Part shown: in pieces, positions 34,740-45,929 of the stretch | Position numbering within the stretch: position 1 is the first letter of the stretch | How the letters are laid out: every line of letters begins with the position of its first letter | DNA from: Molanna angustata | Taxonomy: Eukaryota > Arthropoda > Insecta > Trichoptera > Molannidae | Assembly (NCBI GenBank): GCA_963576475.1 | Contig: OY754981.1 | Span: 23,688,839-23,752,838, forward strand | Reading direction: 5' to 3' | DNA: 64,000 nt | Made by a program: the position numbers and the translations under genes | The notes under the pieces: model-generated | Seen by the model: the letters and a program-made list of their open reading frames with translations, nothing else | The model's database searches: none | Told to the model about the DNA's origin: nothing

Positions 34740-35035
34740 AAAGAAATTCTGAACTGAGAGTATGGAATTAAAACACTCATTAATAAATCCACTATAACTG
34801 ATTGTTACTACAACAGGGTTCGTCCAATGCTACTTTGAACTATGTACATTTCTTTAAACTACAGTTCTTTGAACTACATTTCTTTAAATGTCCATTGCAC
34901 TGAGTTACGGTGAATTTATAGTTAAAAAGTATTTGAAGGATGCATAAAGAACGGACTTAGGATGAATACCAGCAAATCAAAGGCGTCTTTGAAAAGAATG
35001 AATGCAAAACAAAGTGTCAAATAAAAGTACAAAAC
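34740..35035. other. No feature seen
   Basis: AT-rich with a short direct duplication around catttctttaaa (34845-34890). Confidence 0.4.
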
Positions 35036-35039
35036 GAAT

Positions 35040-35530
35040 GGCTCAAGCATGTTGACAAATACATCTATCTGGGAAGTATGTTTCAGTAATGAATTATTTG
35101 CAACATATCAAAGAATGCCCAAGACCATTCATAACGCAATCGTAGTACAAACCTTGAGATATGCAAGTGTGACCAAAACATGGCAGTACCACGAAAGCAG
35201 AATAAATGCAGATAAAATGAGATCGCGAAAATTTGTTATAGAACGATGTTAAACAGGATAAGAAACGAGGACACAAGGAAGGAATGCAAGATGAAGAAAG
35301 ATGTAATTGATAGAACGAAAGTATAACACATTGAGACGGCTCGGGCACTTGGAAAGAATGAATGAACAACGCCTGACGATGAAAATATACAAAGCTGACA
35401 GGAACGGAATAAGAGGCTCGACCATGTGAACGATATTCTGAAAGACGGAAAGTTGAGAAGCGTGAACAGCAGATAAACATATATGAGACGATTCATGAAT
35501 GTTGATGAGGCGATGAATGTGTGGATCGTT
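35040..35530 (+). pseudogene. LINE family L, C-terminal fragment and 3' end
   Basis: The frame 35049-35252 contains AIVVQTLRYASVTKTWQYHE and SRINADKMRSRKF. Later, in other frames, the RMNEQRLTMKIYKADRNGIR and DHVNDILKD blocks follow. The 3' end has gacgattcatgaatgttgat and gaggcgatgaatgtg. It parallels 14035-14575 but with a deletion of the glycine-arginine rich block near 35415. Confidence 0.85.
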
Positions 35531-36419
35531 GAGCGATAGCCATTACAAGGTTATGTTATCAGAGGACCTTCTGGTAATATGTCTAAAATACTGAAAGATC
35601 ATTTTCCTTTAATTTCGATCCAGCGGGATTTAAATAATTCCAAGGTCAACTATTTGCGTTGATAAACGATGTTCACCCTAGGCAGTCATGTAAATGGACA
35701 AGAAATTGTCGGGTAACCTAATAGCTGTGTGCTCGCCAGGGTCCCATGTGATGGTGTTGCCTACCCAGACTACACAAGGCTGGGATGTGTCTGTAGACAT
35801 AACGCAATATATGAAGACGGAATAACAAGTGGACAGTGGGCATACACAGTTGAAAATTCACAATTGCCTACAATAATTTACGGCTTCGGCCTTTACCTAC
35901 AATCACATTATACAAGCAATGAACGTATTATGTAGATATTGTTTTTAGTAAGATTTATACGACGGCATACTGGAGCCGGCTAATGTACAACACTCAAGGT
36001 CTGGAAGTCTATAATTTGTGGATGAAAATAATATAAACAATACTAATAATTGATATTTATTCAAAAATTCTTTGAAGTAACCATTGTAAATTGTATGTTA
36101 CTGACATATTTCACTAAGTATGTCTTTTCTTTTGTTCTTTCAAAGTTCTGCAAAGGATCTGATATGCAATAAATAGTTTATGCAAAATTTTATAATTTTT
36201 CGAAATCTTCTATGCTCATTCAAAGTTCTGTTAAAGGTCTAAAGCAGTCAAATTTGTATGTAGGTACCTACAATGTGTAGAATCTGCAAGGTTTTGAGTT
36301 TTCTGAACTCTTCTTATGTTCTTTCAAAATTCTATAGTCTAAATCTAAAGCAATCCCCATTATCAAAATGGATGTTGGTGAAAAAAGAAAAGCATATTAT
36401 GTTATTATTTATTTCATTA
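35531..36419. other. No feature recognised
   Basis: The frame 35729-35935 starts in a GC-richer patch (tcgccagggtcccatgtgat, ggctgggatgtgtctgtaga) that may be an old element. Three short phrases of the type ttctttcaaagttctg occur at 36135, 36225 and 36320. Confidence 0.35.
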
Positions 36420-36535
36420 TATTAATTTATTTTTTATCACACCATTTAAATATGCTTCATTAAAAATAGATACCTAACTGCTGCCCAACTAGGTATACCT
36501 GTTCTAGGACAAGCAGTGTAGGTACATATAATTAT
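36420..36535 (+). repeat. Dispersed repeat P
   Basis: It contains ttttttatcacaccatttaa and ctgctgcccaactaggtata, then cctgttctagg. Other copies: 40829-40880 and 60020-60115, all on the plus strand. It includes short inverted pieces (ctgct/agcag). Class unknown. Confidence 0.7.
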
Positions 36536-36597
36536 AATATTTCACAGGAGACTTATAGGTTGTATCTATTTGTATTTTTAAAAAGTATCTAAACAAT

Positions 36598-36765
36598 ATG
36601 GCGACCACAAGGGCGACCACCTAACAGATGGATGGACGACATTAAAAGATTTGTTGGACCACAGTGGATGGGAGACGCACAGGAACGGGATGAGTGGAGA
36701 AGGAGAGGGGAGGCCTATGTCCTGCAGTGGGCAAACATAGGCTGATGATGATGATGAAACAATAT
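36598..36765 (+). pseudogene. RTE-like LINE, terminal 50 codons and (GAT)n end
   Basis: The frame reads RRPQGRPPNRWMDDIKRFVG, PQWMGDAQERDEWRRRGEAY and VLQWANIG before TGA, and the stop overlaps a gatgatgatgatga run. This W...AQ.R..WR..GEAYV.QW block followed by (GAT)n is a very common LINE 3' end in Lepidoptera. The preserved part has no frameshift. Confidence 0.92.
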
Positions 36766-36769
36766 GAAC

Positions 36770-37710
36770 TTAACTATTGTACACAGATTAAAACGTGAAT
36801 TGGAGTCATCATGACATGCATATACATATTTTTTATGTAGGTATCTTGTCATTTGTATTTGTTAATTGCACAAATAATCTTAAATAATATCTCTTGGGAA
36901 TAATGAACTGACAGAGCATACATAGATGTGATCCGCCAGTCATATCTTTATTGAGTCGAGTCTCAAATCAAATCAAGCCAACACAAAAAATTATATACCT
37001 ACTATGTTATGATATTTCAAGTATTATAATTTCGTTGATAATTTACCTAAATACCTAAAATATTACCTTGGTATCTTCACACTGTGACGTAATGTATTTT
37101 AACATTATAAGGGAAGATGACGACTGATATGAAGTGAGGTTCTAGATAGACAGGTATACCCGCTGATGAAAGATTATAATATTGAACAAGTCTGGAGATA
37201 TTTTATGTCGAAATATTATTTTGGTCATATCGCCTGCCGAGGAAGCCTCACGTATGACGATAAAAAATAAACCCAGACTTAGAGAGGTAACCTTCGACGA
37301 AATTCTACCGAGGGATCAGGTAAAAAGAGCCCTAATTCGTCCAAATGAAGGGGGATAAACTTTTGGCTTACATAGTTAAGTAGTTTTGTTTATCAGATAA
37401 AAAAAATATATATCGTGTGAAGGGTGCCGTCATAAATATAATCCTTTTTATATCTATAGATTCAGTCACGATGTGTACCCGATAAATTAGGTAAAACACT
37501 TGTGACTAGCAAAATATTATAATATACCTTGACAAGAAACCTATCTATGTAATTTTAAGTTTTTGAAATGTGTACCGTCACTGCGTGGCTTATAAATCCA
37601 GTAGAAATTACAATAAACATCTCACTGGATTTTCAAACATAAAAAGGGTAATTGCCAACGCTTTGTAGTCATTTATCATATAGATAATAAAAACAATGTA
37701 TTTCATATTT
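36770..37710. other. No feature seen
   Basis: AT-rich sequence without recognised coding or repeats. Confidence 0.4.
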
Positions 37711-37714
37711 AACG

Positions 37715-38093
37715 AGTGGGTTGTGGCCAACGCTAAACTGTTCACTAACAAATCATTCAATAAAATATTCAAATTTTGTATAGAAAATATTCAGCATTTT
37801 CATGGAATGAGTTTGATACATTATTTTTTATTTAGATATTTTGTTATGAAAACATACTAAATGCCATTTTATAAAAGTGATGTGCCTTTTTACCAATTTT
37901 AAAATAAAAGTTTCAAATTATTAGTTTCCTGAGCTTGGGATCACTTTGAAATATTTGACAGATAAAAAAATTGAGAAGCACTATTCAGATATCCTTCAAA
38001 ATCTAATGGGGTCTAAGTGAGTATTAGATGCACAAATTTGCAAAATTTGAATAGAATCGAAGAGTTCTTTAGTCTATAATCGATAAAGTTAAA
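37715..38093 (+). repeat. Dispersed repeat T, about 380 bp
   Basis: From gagtgggttgtggccaacgc through gtttcctgagcttgggatca to tttagtctataatcgataaa it aligns along its whole length with 57162-57545. The two copies differ by many substitutions and small indels, so they are old. The first 20 bp recall the complement of ggccacaaccc motifs in the array at 61 kb. Confidence 0.8.
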
Positions 38094-38879
38094 TGAACAC
38101 GCCGTACATAGCACATAGCACACAGCGTACACACACAGATACATTGTGATGAAACTTTCAGAATACAATCTCACTATGATACTAGAATAAAAATACCCTT
38201 AACAATTTCGAAATCATAAATCCCCACTATATCCCCTTGGGTTAGTGAGGAGTACAAAAACAAATATTCTTTTTGTAGGGCAATAAAATCTAATATATCG
38301 GTAAGTAATTGGTAAATAAAATTTTGAATCCCGCATTCAGTTGTACTGTATATATGTATACCTAAAATTTTCATTACTTTCAGCCATTTATATTAGTTAC
38401 AAATATGTAGGTATCAAAATATTAACAATCCACTTTTGTATGAAGAAAAACACATTTCGTTACTAATTCTAAAGTTCCACGCGATAAATTTGTGAAATGT
38501 TGATGCAGAGGTCTAATAAAGTCTGAGAAAAATAATACGAAGGTGGAATTGGAATTTAAAGAAAAAGATGATAAAGCGAAATAAATTTCTGAAAATGGAG
38601 TATATAAACATGGGAGATTTGAGAGATAAGAGTCAGAGGATGGTGTATGGATGTCACATATGTGTTTTGTCACATTTCCATTAGAGTTCGTTGTTATGCC
38701 AACCACACTTGGAGATCCATTAAAAACGAACGAAAACAACGCTAAAGTTTTTCTACTCCCAACAACTCCATATCGGTGCTTTTTTCAGCAGATCGGAATA
38801 TACTAGATATAACATAAGCACTTAACGTTAGTGACTGTTATCCTTACTGTTAACTTAGAACAACAAAAAACAGCACACA
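38094..38879. other. No feature seen
   Basis: The minus-strand frame 38422-38739 (105 codons) has no recognised family and no supporting splice or start context. Confidence 0.4.
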
Positions 38880-38924
38880 ACTTCAATCTATTGTGTTTCA
38901 CGCTGAAACACAATAGATTGAAGT
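38880..38924. repeat. Perfect hairpin, 21-bp arms and 3-nt loop
   Basis: The left arm acttcaatctattgtgtttc plus a (38880-38900), the loop cgc (38901-38903), and the exact complementary right arm (38904-38924). No U run follows that would suggest a terminator. Confidence 0.95.
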
Positions 38925-38944
38925 CAACATAAACAATACTATTA

Positions 38945-39290
38945 CACATACATACCATCACGCACTGGCCCTGTTATTAAGGAATGCAGGGAAAACCTAA
39001 CGTCACACAATGGTTATTATATACTCACGTAGGTTCATGCTTTTATTATTTTGTTTGTGTACATACATACATACCATCACGCCATGCCCCTTAAGGGGTA
39101 GGCAGAGAGAACCGAGCGCCATACTTCTCTATTTTCGCACACATTTCTGGCTTCCTTTACATCTATGTATCGTCTCATACATACTCGTCGATTGTTCAAA
39201 CATTTTAAGATTCCTTCTTTCAAAATATCATTCACATGATCATGCCATCCCTTTCAAAATACACAATTACAAAATACAAAAAAATATATA
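38945..39290 (-). pseudogene. LINE family L 3' end, two tail copies
   Basis: A first tail motif (cataccatcacgcactggcc) at 38948 is followed at 39063 by a second, better one (cataccatcacgccatgccc) leading into the minus-strand 3' end and the end of the coding region (gtctcatacatactcgtcga, atcattcacatgatcatgcc). The second copy keeps the complement of the HVNDIL block. Two insertions of the same family may lie side by side. Confidence 0.75.
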
Positions 39291-39482
39291 AATTCCACCA
39301 AACTTCTTGAGCCTTTTCACCATGGAGGGAGCGGTTTGCACAAATACCAACCAATCTAAAAGACACAATTTTGCGATCTGCGCACTCACGCGACTGATTC
39401 AATTTGTTTTTTGTTAGCTATAGGTACACAATAATTTTATTTTGTATATCTTCTCTGGCAACTAACAGATATTATGTTAAAT

Positions 39483-39643
39483 ATTAATTCAACACGCACC
39501 CAATAACAAGTTGCCACATTCTGGAGACTTCATAGATCCAGACTGAAAACACAATTGAAAATTGTACCTACACCGGGAATCGAACCCGGGAGCTTTGGAT
39601 CAGCAGTCAGATATCTAACCACCTGAGACGTGAAGGCCGACAA
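39483..39643 (-). repeat. tRNA-derived SINE S1, good copy
   Basis: The minus strand carries gtctcaggtggttagatatc (A box region) and gggttcgattcccggtgtag (B box). The body ttttcagtctggatctatga and agtctccagaatgtggcaac follows, with a gcgtgttgaattaatattta tail. It is the clearest S1 copy together with 6364-6543. Confidence 0.85.
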
Positions 39644-39774
39644 ATTATAAGGAGACATTTAAAAAAAAAATAAGCAAAAAATTATAACTACAGCATTATT
39701 GCTATACAAAAACTAGTGAATAAAATTTATAAATCAGTCAATATTTGATAAATCTATTGTATATTATATTTTAA

Positions 39775-40265
39775 TTAAAAAAAATATTATATTCGTAGCT
39801 GGATGCTAGAAAAATGTTGTAGAGAGAAGCAGAGATATGCTGAAGAAAAGTAAAGTAAGGATCTATAAGACCTGTGTAAGACCGATCATGACATACGGAA
39901 TAGAAACGAGAGCTGATACCGCCAGAACAAAAAGCCTCCTAAGATCCACTGAGATGAAGACTCTACGACCCATCGCAGGCGTAACGCTTCGTGACAGAGT
40001 AAGGAACTCGGAAATAAGGAGAATCTGTGATGTCGAGGATGTGCGATGGGGAAGAGCACCAAGATGATTCTGGAGAGATCATGTGGGAATAGCAGGTTCG
40101 GATCAAGTGGTGAGGATAGCAGCGAATGAGGAGATAACAAATAGCAGACCCCCTGAAACACCACACAAGCGATGAAGGGATAGCTGGACGTCTACCTCAC
40201 TAAAGCAGACTCCGAGAATAACAGGACACAGTCCTAACTAGAGCGGAAGAAAATAAGGAAGATTA
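39775..40265 (+). pseudogene. RTE-like LINE, C-terminal fragment
   Basis: The frame 39837-40067 reads KVRIYKTCVRPIMTYGIETR, then SLLRSTEMKTLRPIAGVTLR and DRVRNSEIRRICDVEDV. This is the thumb region and post-domain block of RTE-clade proteins. After a frameshift near 40070 the remainder (RDHVGIAG..) is degraded. It belongs to the same family as the minus-strand piece at 48300-48665. About 80 codons are intact. Confidence 0.9.
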
Positions 40266-40711
40266 AATTCAGTTTCCAGTCTCAAATATATTTAGAGTTG
40301 ATTGAACCACGCCACTCCGTTGTACGTGTAGTAGTGTTGTGCAAAACTTGTATGTGTGCACAATTGACCCACTATATTTTGTCTATTACTCTCTACACGT
40401 ACAAAGGCATGGCATGATTTTCCTGTGTATTTGAAGTGCACGTTTTTTATTATTATTTTTAAAGACGGCACTTGAAGATTCTGAAATCAGTTTTGTACAA
40501 TTTCTAGAGACAAAATTGATGTTTTATAAAAACCCCCTCACAAGCAACAATGCCATATTCAATGGGCATGTAATACCATATTATATACTCTGTCATTTAA
40601 AACTTTACCTTTCCTTGTTTCAAAATATTGTTATCTTGACTGCCCCATACTTTATTCCTTCTATTTTCAATGTCATTTTTACATATGATCCAATCAACGC
40701 AGTGAGTTTAC
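40266..40711. other. No feature seen
   Basis: AT-rich sequence. Confidence 0.4.
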
Positions 40712-40764
40712 CTATATCCATACTCTTTATAGAGTAACCTTAAATATGTGCGGAAAAATGTTAC
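40712..40764 (-). other. Candidate 53-nt exon or recursive splice site
   Basis: On the minus strand atttatttctttctttcag precedes GTAACATTTTTCC at 40764. After 53 nt a donor ATATAG/gtaaac sits at 40711-40706. Only one phase is open; it reads VTFFRTYLRLLYKEYGY. No family is recognised. The pyrimidine tract is strong. The GTAACA after the CAG is a poor donor, so a recursive site is less likely here than an exon. Confidence 0.25.
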
Positions 40765-40828
40765 CTGAAAGAAAGAAATAAATATTTATTTATGACATCA
40801 TTTACATATGCGTCATTAACAAAAGGGT

Positions 40829-40880
40829 AACTGCTGCCCAACTAGGTATACCTGTTCTAATGCTAGTAGTGTCATATCGT
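40829..40880 (+). repeat. Dispersed repeat P, short copy
   Basis: It reads aactgctgcccaactaggta, tacctgttctaatgctagta and gtg. It is the conserved core of P. Confidence 0.7.
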
Positions 40881-41104
40881 AATCGATACAAATATAAAAT
40901 TAATTGTGTATGTATAAAATATGAAAAACAATACTAGTAAATCTGAAACTAGCATTAGACGCAACTGTTGAAAAACCCAAGAAATTTGATTTGCAAGACT
41001 CAATTAAATTCAAGTAGAAAGAATTGTTAAAGAAAGAAAGAAAGAATTAAAATAATAAAGATTAAAATAATTCAAGTAGAAAGATTAAAATAATTTAAAA
41101 TATT

Positions 41105-41153
41105 TATTTATGATTATTTTTTTATTTAATCAATAAAAAAATAATCATAAATA
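41105..41153. repeat. Perfect AT-rich palindrome, 22-bp arms
   Basis: Arms tatttatgattattttttta plus tt (41105-41126) and its exact complement (41132-41153) around the loop taatc. The flanking AT-rich DNA makes chance partly responsible, yet 22 matching pairs are notable. Confidence 0.9.
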
Positions 41154-42242
41154 TGATTATGACATAATACCTAGTCAATAAATAAGTTATTGTGGGTAAA
41201 TCTAATAACACACCATAATAACTACTCTCTCGATCCTGAAAAAAAACGATACCTGAAATGAAACAAAGAGGACAAACGGTTAATTTACGATCTCATTTTT
41301 AATGTATATGGGGGGGGGGGTGGGGGAGAAACCCCAAAGAAACGTTTCATATTTGAATAATCGCAAAAAGAAAGACCGGAAAAGTTTATCAGTAAAACAT
41401 GGAAGAAATATATACATGTAGGACGGACAAATGGAGAAAAAAAAAATGCACGAAAATACGAAATAAATTAAAACACGTAGGACAGCCCCAGTACAGCGAC
41501 TCGGCACGACGATACAAGATATTTATACAAAGGAAAACCAAACAATGAAGTAGGGAGGAATTCAAGTGTTTTGTTTGCAAAAAAGTTATGTGTCAGTGAC
41601 AAGAAACACGGCCAACATCGTCTCGTTAATGGCACTAAAAAAATATACAAAAAAAAGTAAAAGGTGGGCGTTTGATAAGTCTCCGTGTGCTTTTGCCGAA
41701 CAAGATAACCCATTAAACCGGGACAGATACTTACATAAATTTTTAATCGACCCAGCTCGTGTCGTTTTTTTTTTTTGCAAAATGTTTCTCTTATTCACTT
41801 CACACGAATCCTTATTTCTTTTTTTTCCATTCACCGTCCTTTCGTTTCCCGTGAATAGTGGTTACTTAACGAAACATACCGACTAAATTATTGGACGAAA
41901 AAGTTTTCGGACAGAAAATATATATCGTGAAAGGAAAGTCGTTGAGGAGACGAAGAAAAGCCTGCTCGCAATATTGTACTACACAACAGATTCTTTAAAA
42001 TACTAATCCATCCACGGACAAACTGAGATGAAAAACATTTCAAATGAATCGACATTCACACAGCATTATTATTATTGCATTAGTCAAAGTCGAAGATTCG
42101 GCTTTAGAACCCCATGGTAATAATAGTGTACATCAAATGCACTCTGAGTCAACAAGATGACAAATGTTTTTCAAGTGAATCAAGTAAGATATTAATATAT
42201 TTACATAACATCAATACGGCTAACAGGTAATGTAGACTAGAT
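41154..42242. other. AT-rich sequence with a G tract
   Basis: A run of eleven G, one T and five G lies at 41310-41326, with aaacccc just after. A strong minus-strand acceptor-like site (tttgtttcatttcag/GTATCG) lies at 41251. Overlapping frames at 41280-41886 on both strands show no family resemblance. Confidence 0.4.
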
Positions 42243-42405
42243 ACCCTCTTAGACTGTATTTCTCGAACAAAGATTAAAGTAAAGATATAATTAAAATACA
42301 TTGAATTTTATAAAATTGTTCAATACTCTTGGTTATTTAATTAAAATCAAAGTATTTTAACTAAACTATTACCGATACTTTTGTCGAAATAACTCAGCCA
42401 TAGAA
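42243..42405. mobile_element. MITE M1, second copy
   Basis: It starts gactgtatttctcgaacaaa and ends ctattaccgatacttttgtc then aactcagcc, as the copy at 25130-25306. It has imperfect inverted ends and no coding capacity. Confidence 0.65.
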
Positions 42406-42570
42406 CCAAATCCTTTGATAAGTGAATTATTCGTAATTGAAGCTTGATGAGTGTCGTTATTTATTTATTTATTTAGTATCCATACATAGTGACATTATAT
42501 TTACATAAACAACATTATGAAAGTACCAAGAATAGCAACAAAATAAATGTCAAAATAACATTAATTATTT

Positions 42571-42785
42571 CACCAATTATGGCCTTTTTATTGAGTTCCC
42601 TATGATCCAATTTTTGAAATTTCTATATATTTTATTCATAGATCTGGAAAAACATAGTTATATAAATTTTTCAAAAATTGGATTGATAGGAAACTCAATA
42701 AAAGGCACAATTGGTGAACGTTACGCAAGCGAATAACGTGATCACGTAAACTAGCCAATGACAGGTCGTAAGGCATGTAGATTCA
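42571..42785. repeat. Element X, palindromic copy
   Basis: The left arm caccaattatggccttttta and ttgagttccctatgatccaa (42571-42620) is repeated in complement at 42669-42717, with a ~48-nt spacer. The X centre continues on the minus strand (taacgtgatcacgtaaacta, gccaatgacaggtcgtaagg). Two X ends are therefore joined head to head. Confidence 0.85.
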
Positions 42786-42842
42786 TCTATCGATCTATCA
42801 ATTTATTGTTAGATTCATCTTTTTTTTTAACAAAAAATGAAT

Positions 42843-43005
42843 ATGTCCTTGTTAAACAAGTACATATACATCTTCCTACGTTCCCTAAAATAAGCAAATA
42901 AATGCTTGTACTATAGGTGAACGAATTCGGTCGAGGCAGGATTCAAACTCGCGACCATTGGATTAATAACCCAGCGCGCTAACCGCTCTGCCACCGACCC
43001 ATCTA
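42843..43005 (-). repeat. tRNA-derived SINE, family S2
   Basis: The minus strand reads ggtcggtggcagagcggtta (A box) and gcgagtttgaatcctgcctc (B box with one change), then accgaattcgttcacctata and a tail near caaggacatattcatttttt. A second copy is at 52853-52986. The gcgcgctgggttattaatcc stretch takes the place of the anticodon arm. Confidence 0.8.
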
Positions 43006-44135
43006 TCGATGAAGTAAACCAACCTTTTTTTGTTTTTACAATATCTATTTTCATATTTTTCTATGCGTCAGGTGGTATACATTTTAGGGCCAAGAAATTT
43101 AAAATTGCTCTGTGCGAATTTATCTTTTTTTTTCTTTCAAATTATACTCAGACTTAATAAATTAATTTTATAATACCATGTATCGAAGCTTAGACTAAAA
43201 GCGAAGTTTTTTTTTAAATATCAAGATTGAGGTTTAGACAAATCATGTTTCGGTTTTGTCACATATAGATTTACTTCATTTAACAAGAGAATCTAAGATA
43301 GACATCCACAAAATCAGTACCGTCAACATTGACAACATAAAAAAACGATTCAATATATTTATATTAAATAATTTAGTCTTCATTACCCCATCAGCTGATG
43401 ATAGGTAATAAACGTACCAACAACAAATATCAACAAAATCACAATACAACCTGTACCAATCGATTCAAAGGGTGTATACTCAAAAGTATGAAAAGTAACA
43501 AAAGAACATTGAATGAATAACGAAAACAATGGTGTTGCTTGGTTGAAATACGATTTAAAGTATAAGAATTTTGAATGGAGCATGTCAGCGGAATTGTATG
43601 GATCCGAAGCACTTATAATGGAGAAGGGAAATTCGCTGTTATCAATAATGGAAGTAGACCTTCTTCTTTATGTTGTGTGTGAAAATGTGGCGATGATGTG
43701 GCATGAATATCAATAGAGTCTAGTACTAAAGGGAACGAATAGTGGCAAAGTGGAAAACATGCTTCAATAACTTTAATAAAGAACAACCAGGTAAACGGGA
43801 CGTTAACAGTAGGTGCTCAGAATTACAATAAAGCAAAAAAGTACTTTTTACACCGGCTACAAAATTTAGTTAATTCATTTAGGCCGCGTGTAAAAAAATA
43901 TAAGAAATTTTCCATAATGTGCATATTATAGGAGTAGGCTTTTACTAATTTGTTGAATATATGAAATTGATAAAGGATACTAATTTTTTCTCGCTAATAA
44001 AGTGTGATCTCCATACATGAATTGTCGGCCTACGTTGCTCAGTAAAGCTCCTGATCCAAAAGACACAGTTCACAATTATGTTTTCATTGCATTTCTCCAG
44101 AATCTAACTTTCTCCAGATTCTAAATTTTTTTTTA
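43006..44135. other. No feature recognised
   Basis: The frame 43513-43716 lacks a family match. AT-rich otherwise. Confidence 0.4.
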
Positions 44136-44495
44136 ACATCTCAATAGAGAAGAAGTTGAAATATTATAGAAGAACCAGGAACTCAAGGCACCTACAGACC
44201 TTAAGACCTGCCATAGCCAGGTTTATGTGGTCATTTTATGCGCTCGCGCAACGTTCACCAATCATGCCTTCTTATTGAGTTCCCTTATAATTGCAATATT
44301 GAAAGTTGTATATATTTAAATAATGAGAAACAGATCATTTAAAAATAAGACGTTATTACTATCGCCTTCTATGAAGTAACGAATAAACCTTTTTGTAACG
44401 CCATATATTGAGAAGGATTTTTAAAACAATGAAAACAAGAGTCCTTATGCATCAGGTGACAGTGTTCTCGCACAGATGTCACCCCTGAACAACGC
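44136..44495 (+). repeat. Element X, full uninterrupted copy
   Basis: It runs from atctcaatagagaagaagtt through aaccaggaactcaaggcacc, gctcgcgcaacgttcaccaa and atgccttcttattgagttcc to cgcacagatgtcacccctga. It serves as the empty-site reference for the insertion at 6969-7165. Confidence 0.88.
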
Positions 44496-44559
44496 CAAAA
44501 ATATTAATTCTATTGTAAATTAGGTGCATTTTATATGAATATCTGATATAGTACCTGTT

Positions 44560-44610
44560 AGATTAAAGTAAAAATATAATTAAAATCCATTGAATTTCAT
44601 AAAATAGGGC
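44560..44610. repeat. MITE M1 fragment
   Basis: It reads tagattaaagtaaaaatata and ttaaaatccattgaatttca, as in 42275-42320. Only one end is present. Confidence 0.5.
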
Positions 44611-44639
44611 AGACTGACATTTTTATTTCTTCCCGATGT

Positions 44640-44990
44640 GAGGACTCGAATTTTTTCCTCGTGGATTGTTCCCGATTATTGGACCACGCAATTTCTCACC
44701 ACTGGACCACGCAACCTCATGTCACCCTGAACAGACTTCTGAGCATATCCTATGGGAATGCACTAACTTCTCCGTGTCAACTTTCCGACGAGAACTATAC
44801 GACGATGTCCGAGGGAATTTCTTTGGACCCATTGGACATGCGGACCTTGTAGCCACGAAGAGCAACTTTATTAGGGCTTTCAAGACTTTCTGTCTTAAAT
44901 TCGGTGCACTATTATCTTTACTATCACTGAGCAGTGAGCCAGTTGTTTCCACATGATTAGCTCTCTTTGGCACATTAAGTTCAGTGTCTT
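44640..44990 (+). pseudogene. LINE fragment with RNase H-linked C-terminal motif
   Basis: The frame 44666-44956 reads ATSCHPEQTSEHILWECTNF and later FRRELYDDV, GPIGHADLVATKSNFIRAF. The C..E.TSEHILWEC motif is the zinc-knuckle-like end found after the RNase H domain in R1/I/jockey-type LINEs. Upstream the two cysteine-containing parts are missing. It is followed by a non-coding 3' part reaching about 45130. About 85 codons are open without interruption. Confidence 0.75.
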
Positions 44991-45139
44991 CAAGGTTTTA
45001 GAGTTCTCCGGACTCTTCGTATATTCTTTATGTGTTCTTTCAGAGTTTTGCAAGGGGCCGTTATTAGTCCTCATAAGCAGAACGGGTAGGGGAAGAACAG
45101 TACCTACCTGTAAGATACCCGAGAAGCAATACAAATGAA

Positions 45140-45929
45140 ATTAATAAATTTAAAAAATATGTTTTTTTATATTCGAAACCTGCCGTATCAAATAATTCAT
45201 CGAAAGTTTAAACAACGCAAATTGTAATAATAAAATTGTTTAAAGTATTGTTAAAATTTTCACCAATTTTCACCGCTAAACAATATAAAACAATAATTAT
45301 ATGAGGAATAATTATGGTTTATATAATAACAAATAACAGTTGAAATATATTATTTAAGACTCAAATTCAATTCAATACACGCGTCATATAACAAACGAAA
45401 TACCAAATGTGAACCAATAACATAATAATCGAAATTTAGCGATTTCAATGTTAACGTGTTATTATCCCTAATAAATTGGCACCGTTCTTAGTCAAGCAGA
45501 TGTGTTTGAATATTCAAAGGGTTTCATTTGGGGTGCTTTGTTATTAAACGTGTGTATGTAATTGTACCTTTAACATACAGAGACTTGCCATTTTGTAACT
45601 CTCACTGAAAAATTAATTAGACTTGAGAAAAATTCACAAATTAGACTTACTTCGAATAAAATTTGGTTGGTGCATATGTGCAGATCACCCCCCTCCACGA
45701 AAAAATTCTCAAGCTATTTGCCAAAAACTATATATGAAAATGTTTCATATTAAATATTGTTTTACAATAGTTTTAACGTATTTCCACAACACAGAGGAAG
45801 TTCAGAGCTCCATTTCATTCAGTTTCGTTAATACAGGGGAAGTATTTATAAAATGTGTTGTGCTGACAGGAAGGCTTGGAAAGATATTGTTCAGGAGGCT
45901 AAAGCTTACCGGAGTTGTATGGTCATCAG
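45140..45929. other. No feature recognised
   Basis: An open frame of 119 codons (45623-45982) has an ATG but runs into the transposon that begins at 45930, so its 3' end is not native. Confidence 0.4.

Noticed and set aside
35094..35480. 128-codon minus-strand frame
   Set aside because: It is antisense to the LINE fragment at 35040-35530.
39886..40164. Minus-strand frames of 67-92 codons
   Set aside because: They are antisense to the RTE-like LINE at 39775-40265.
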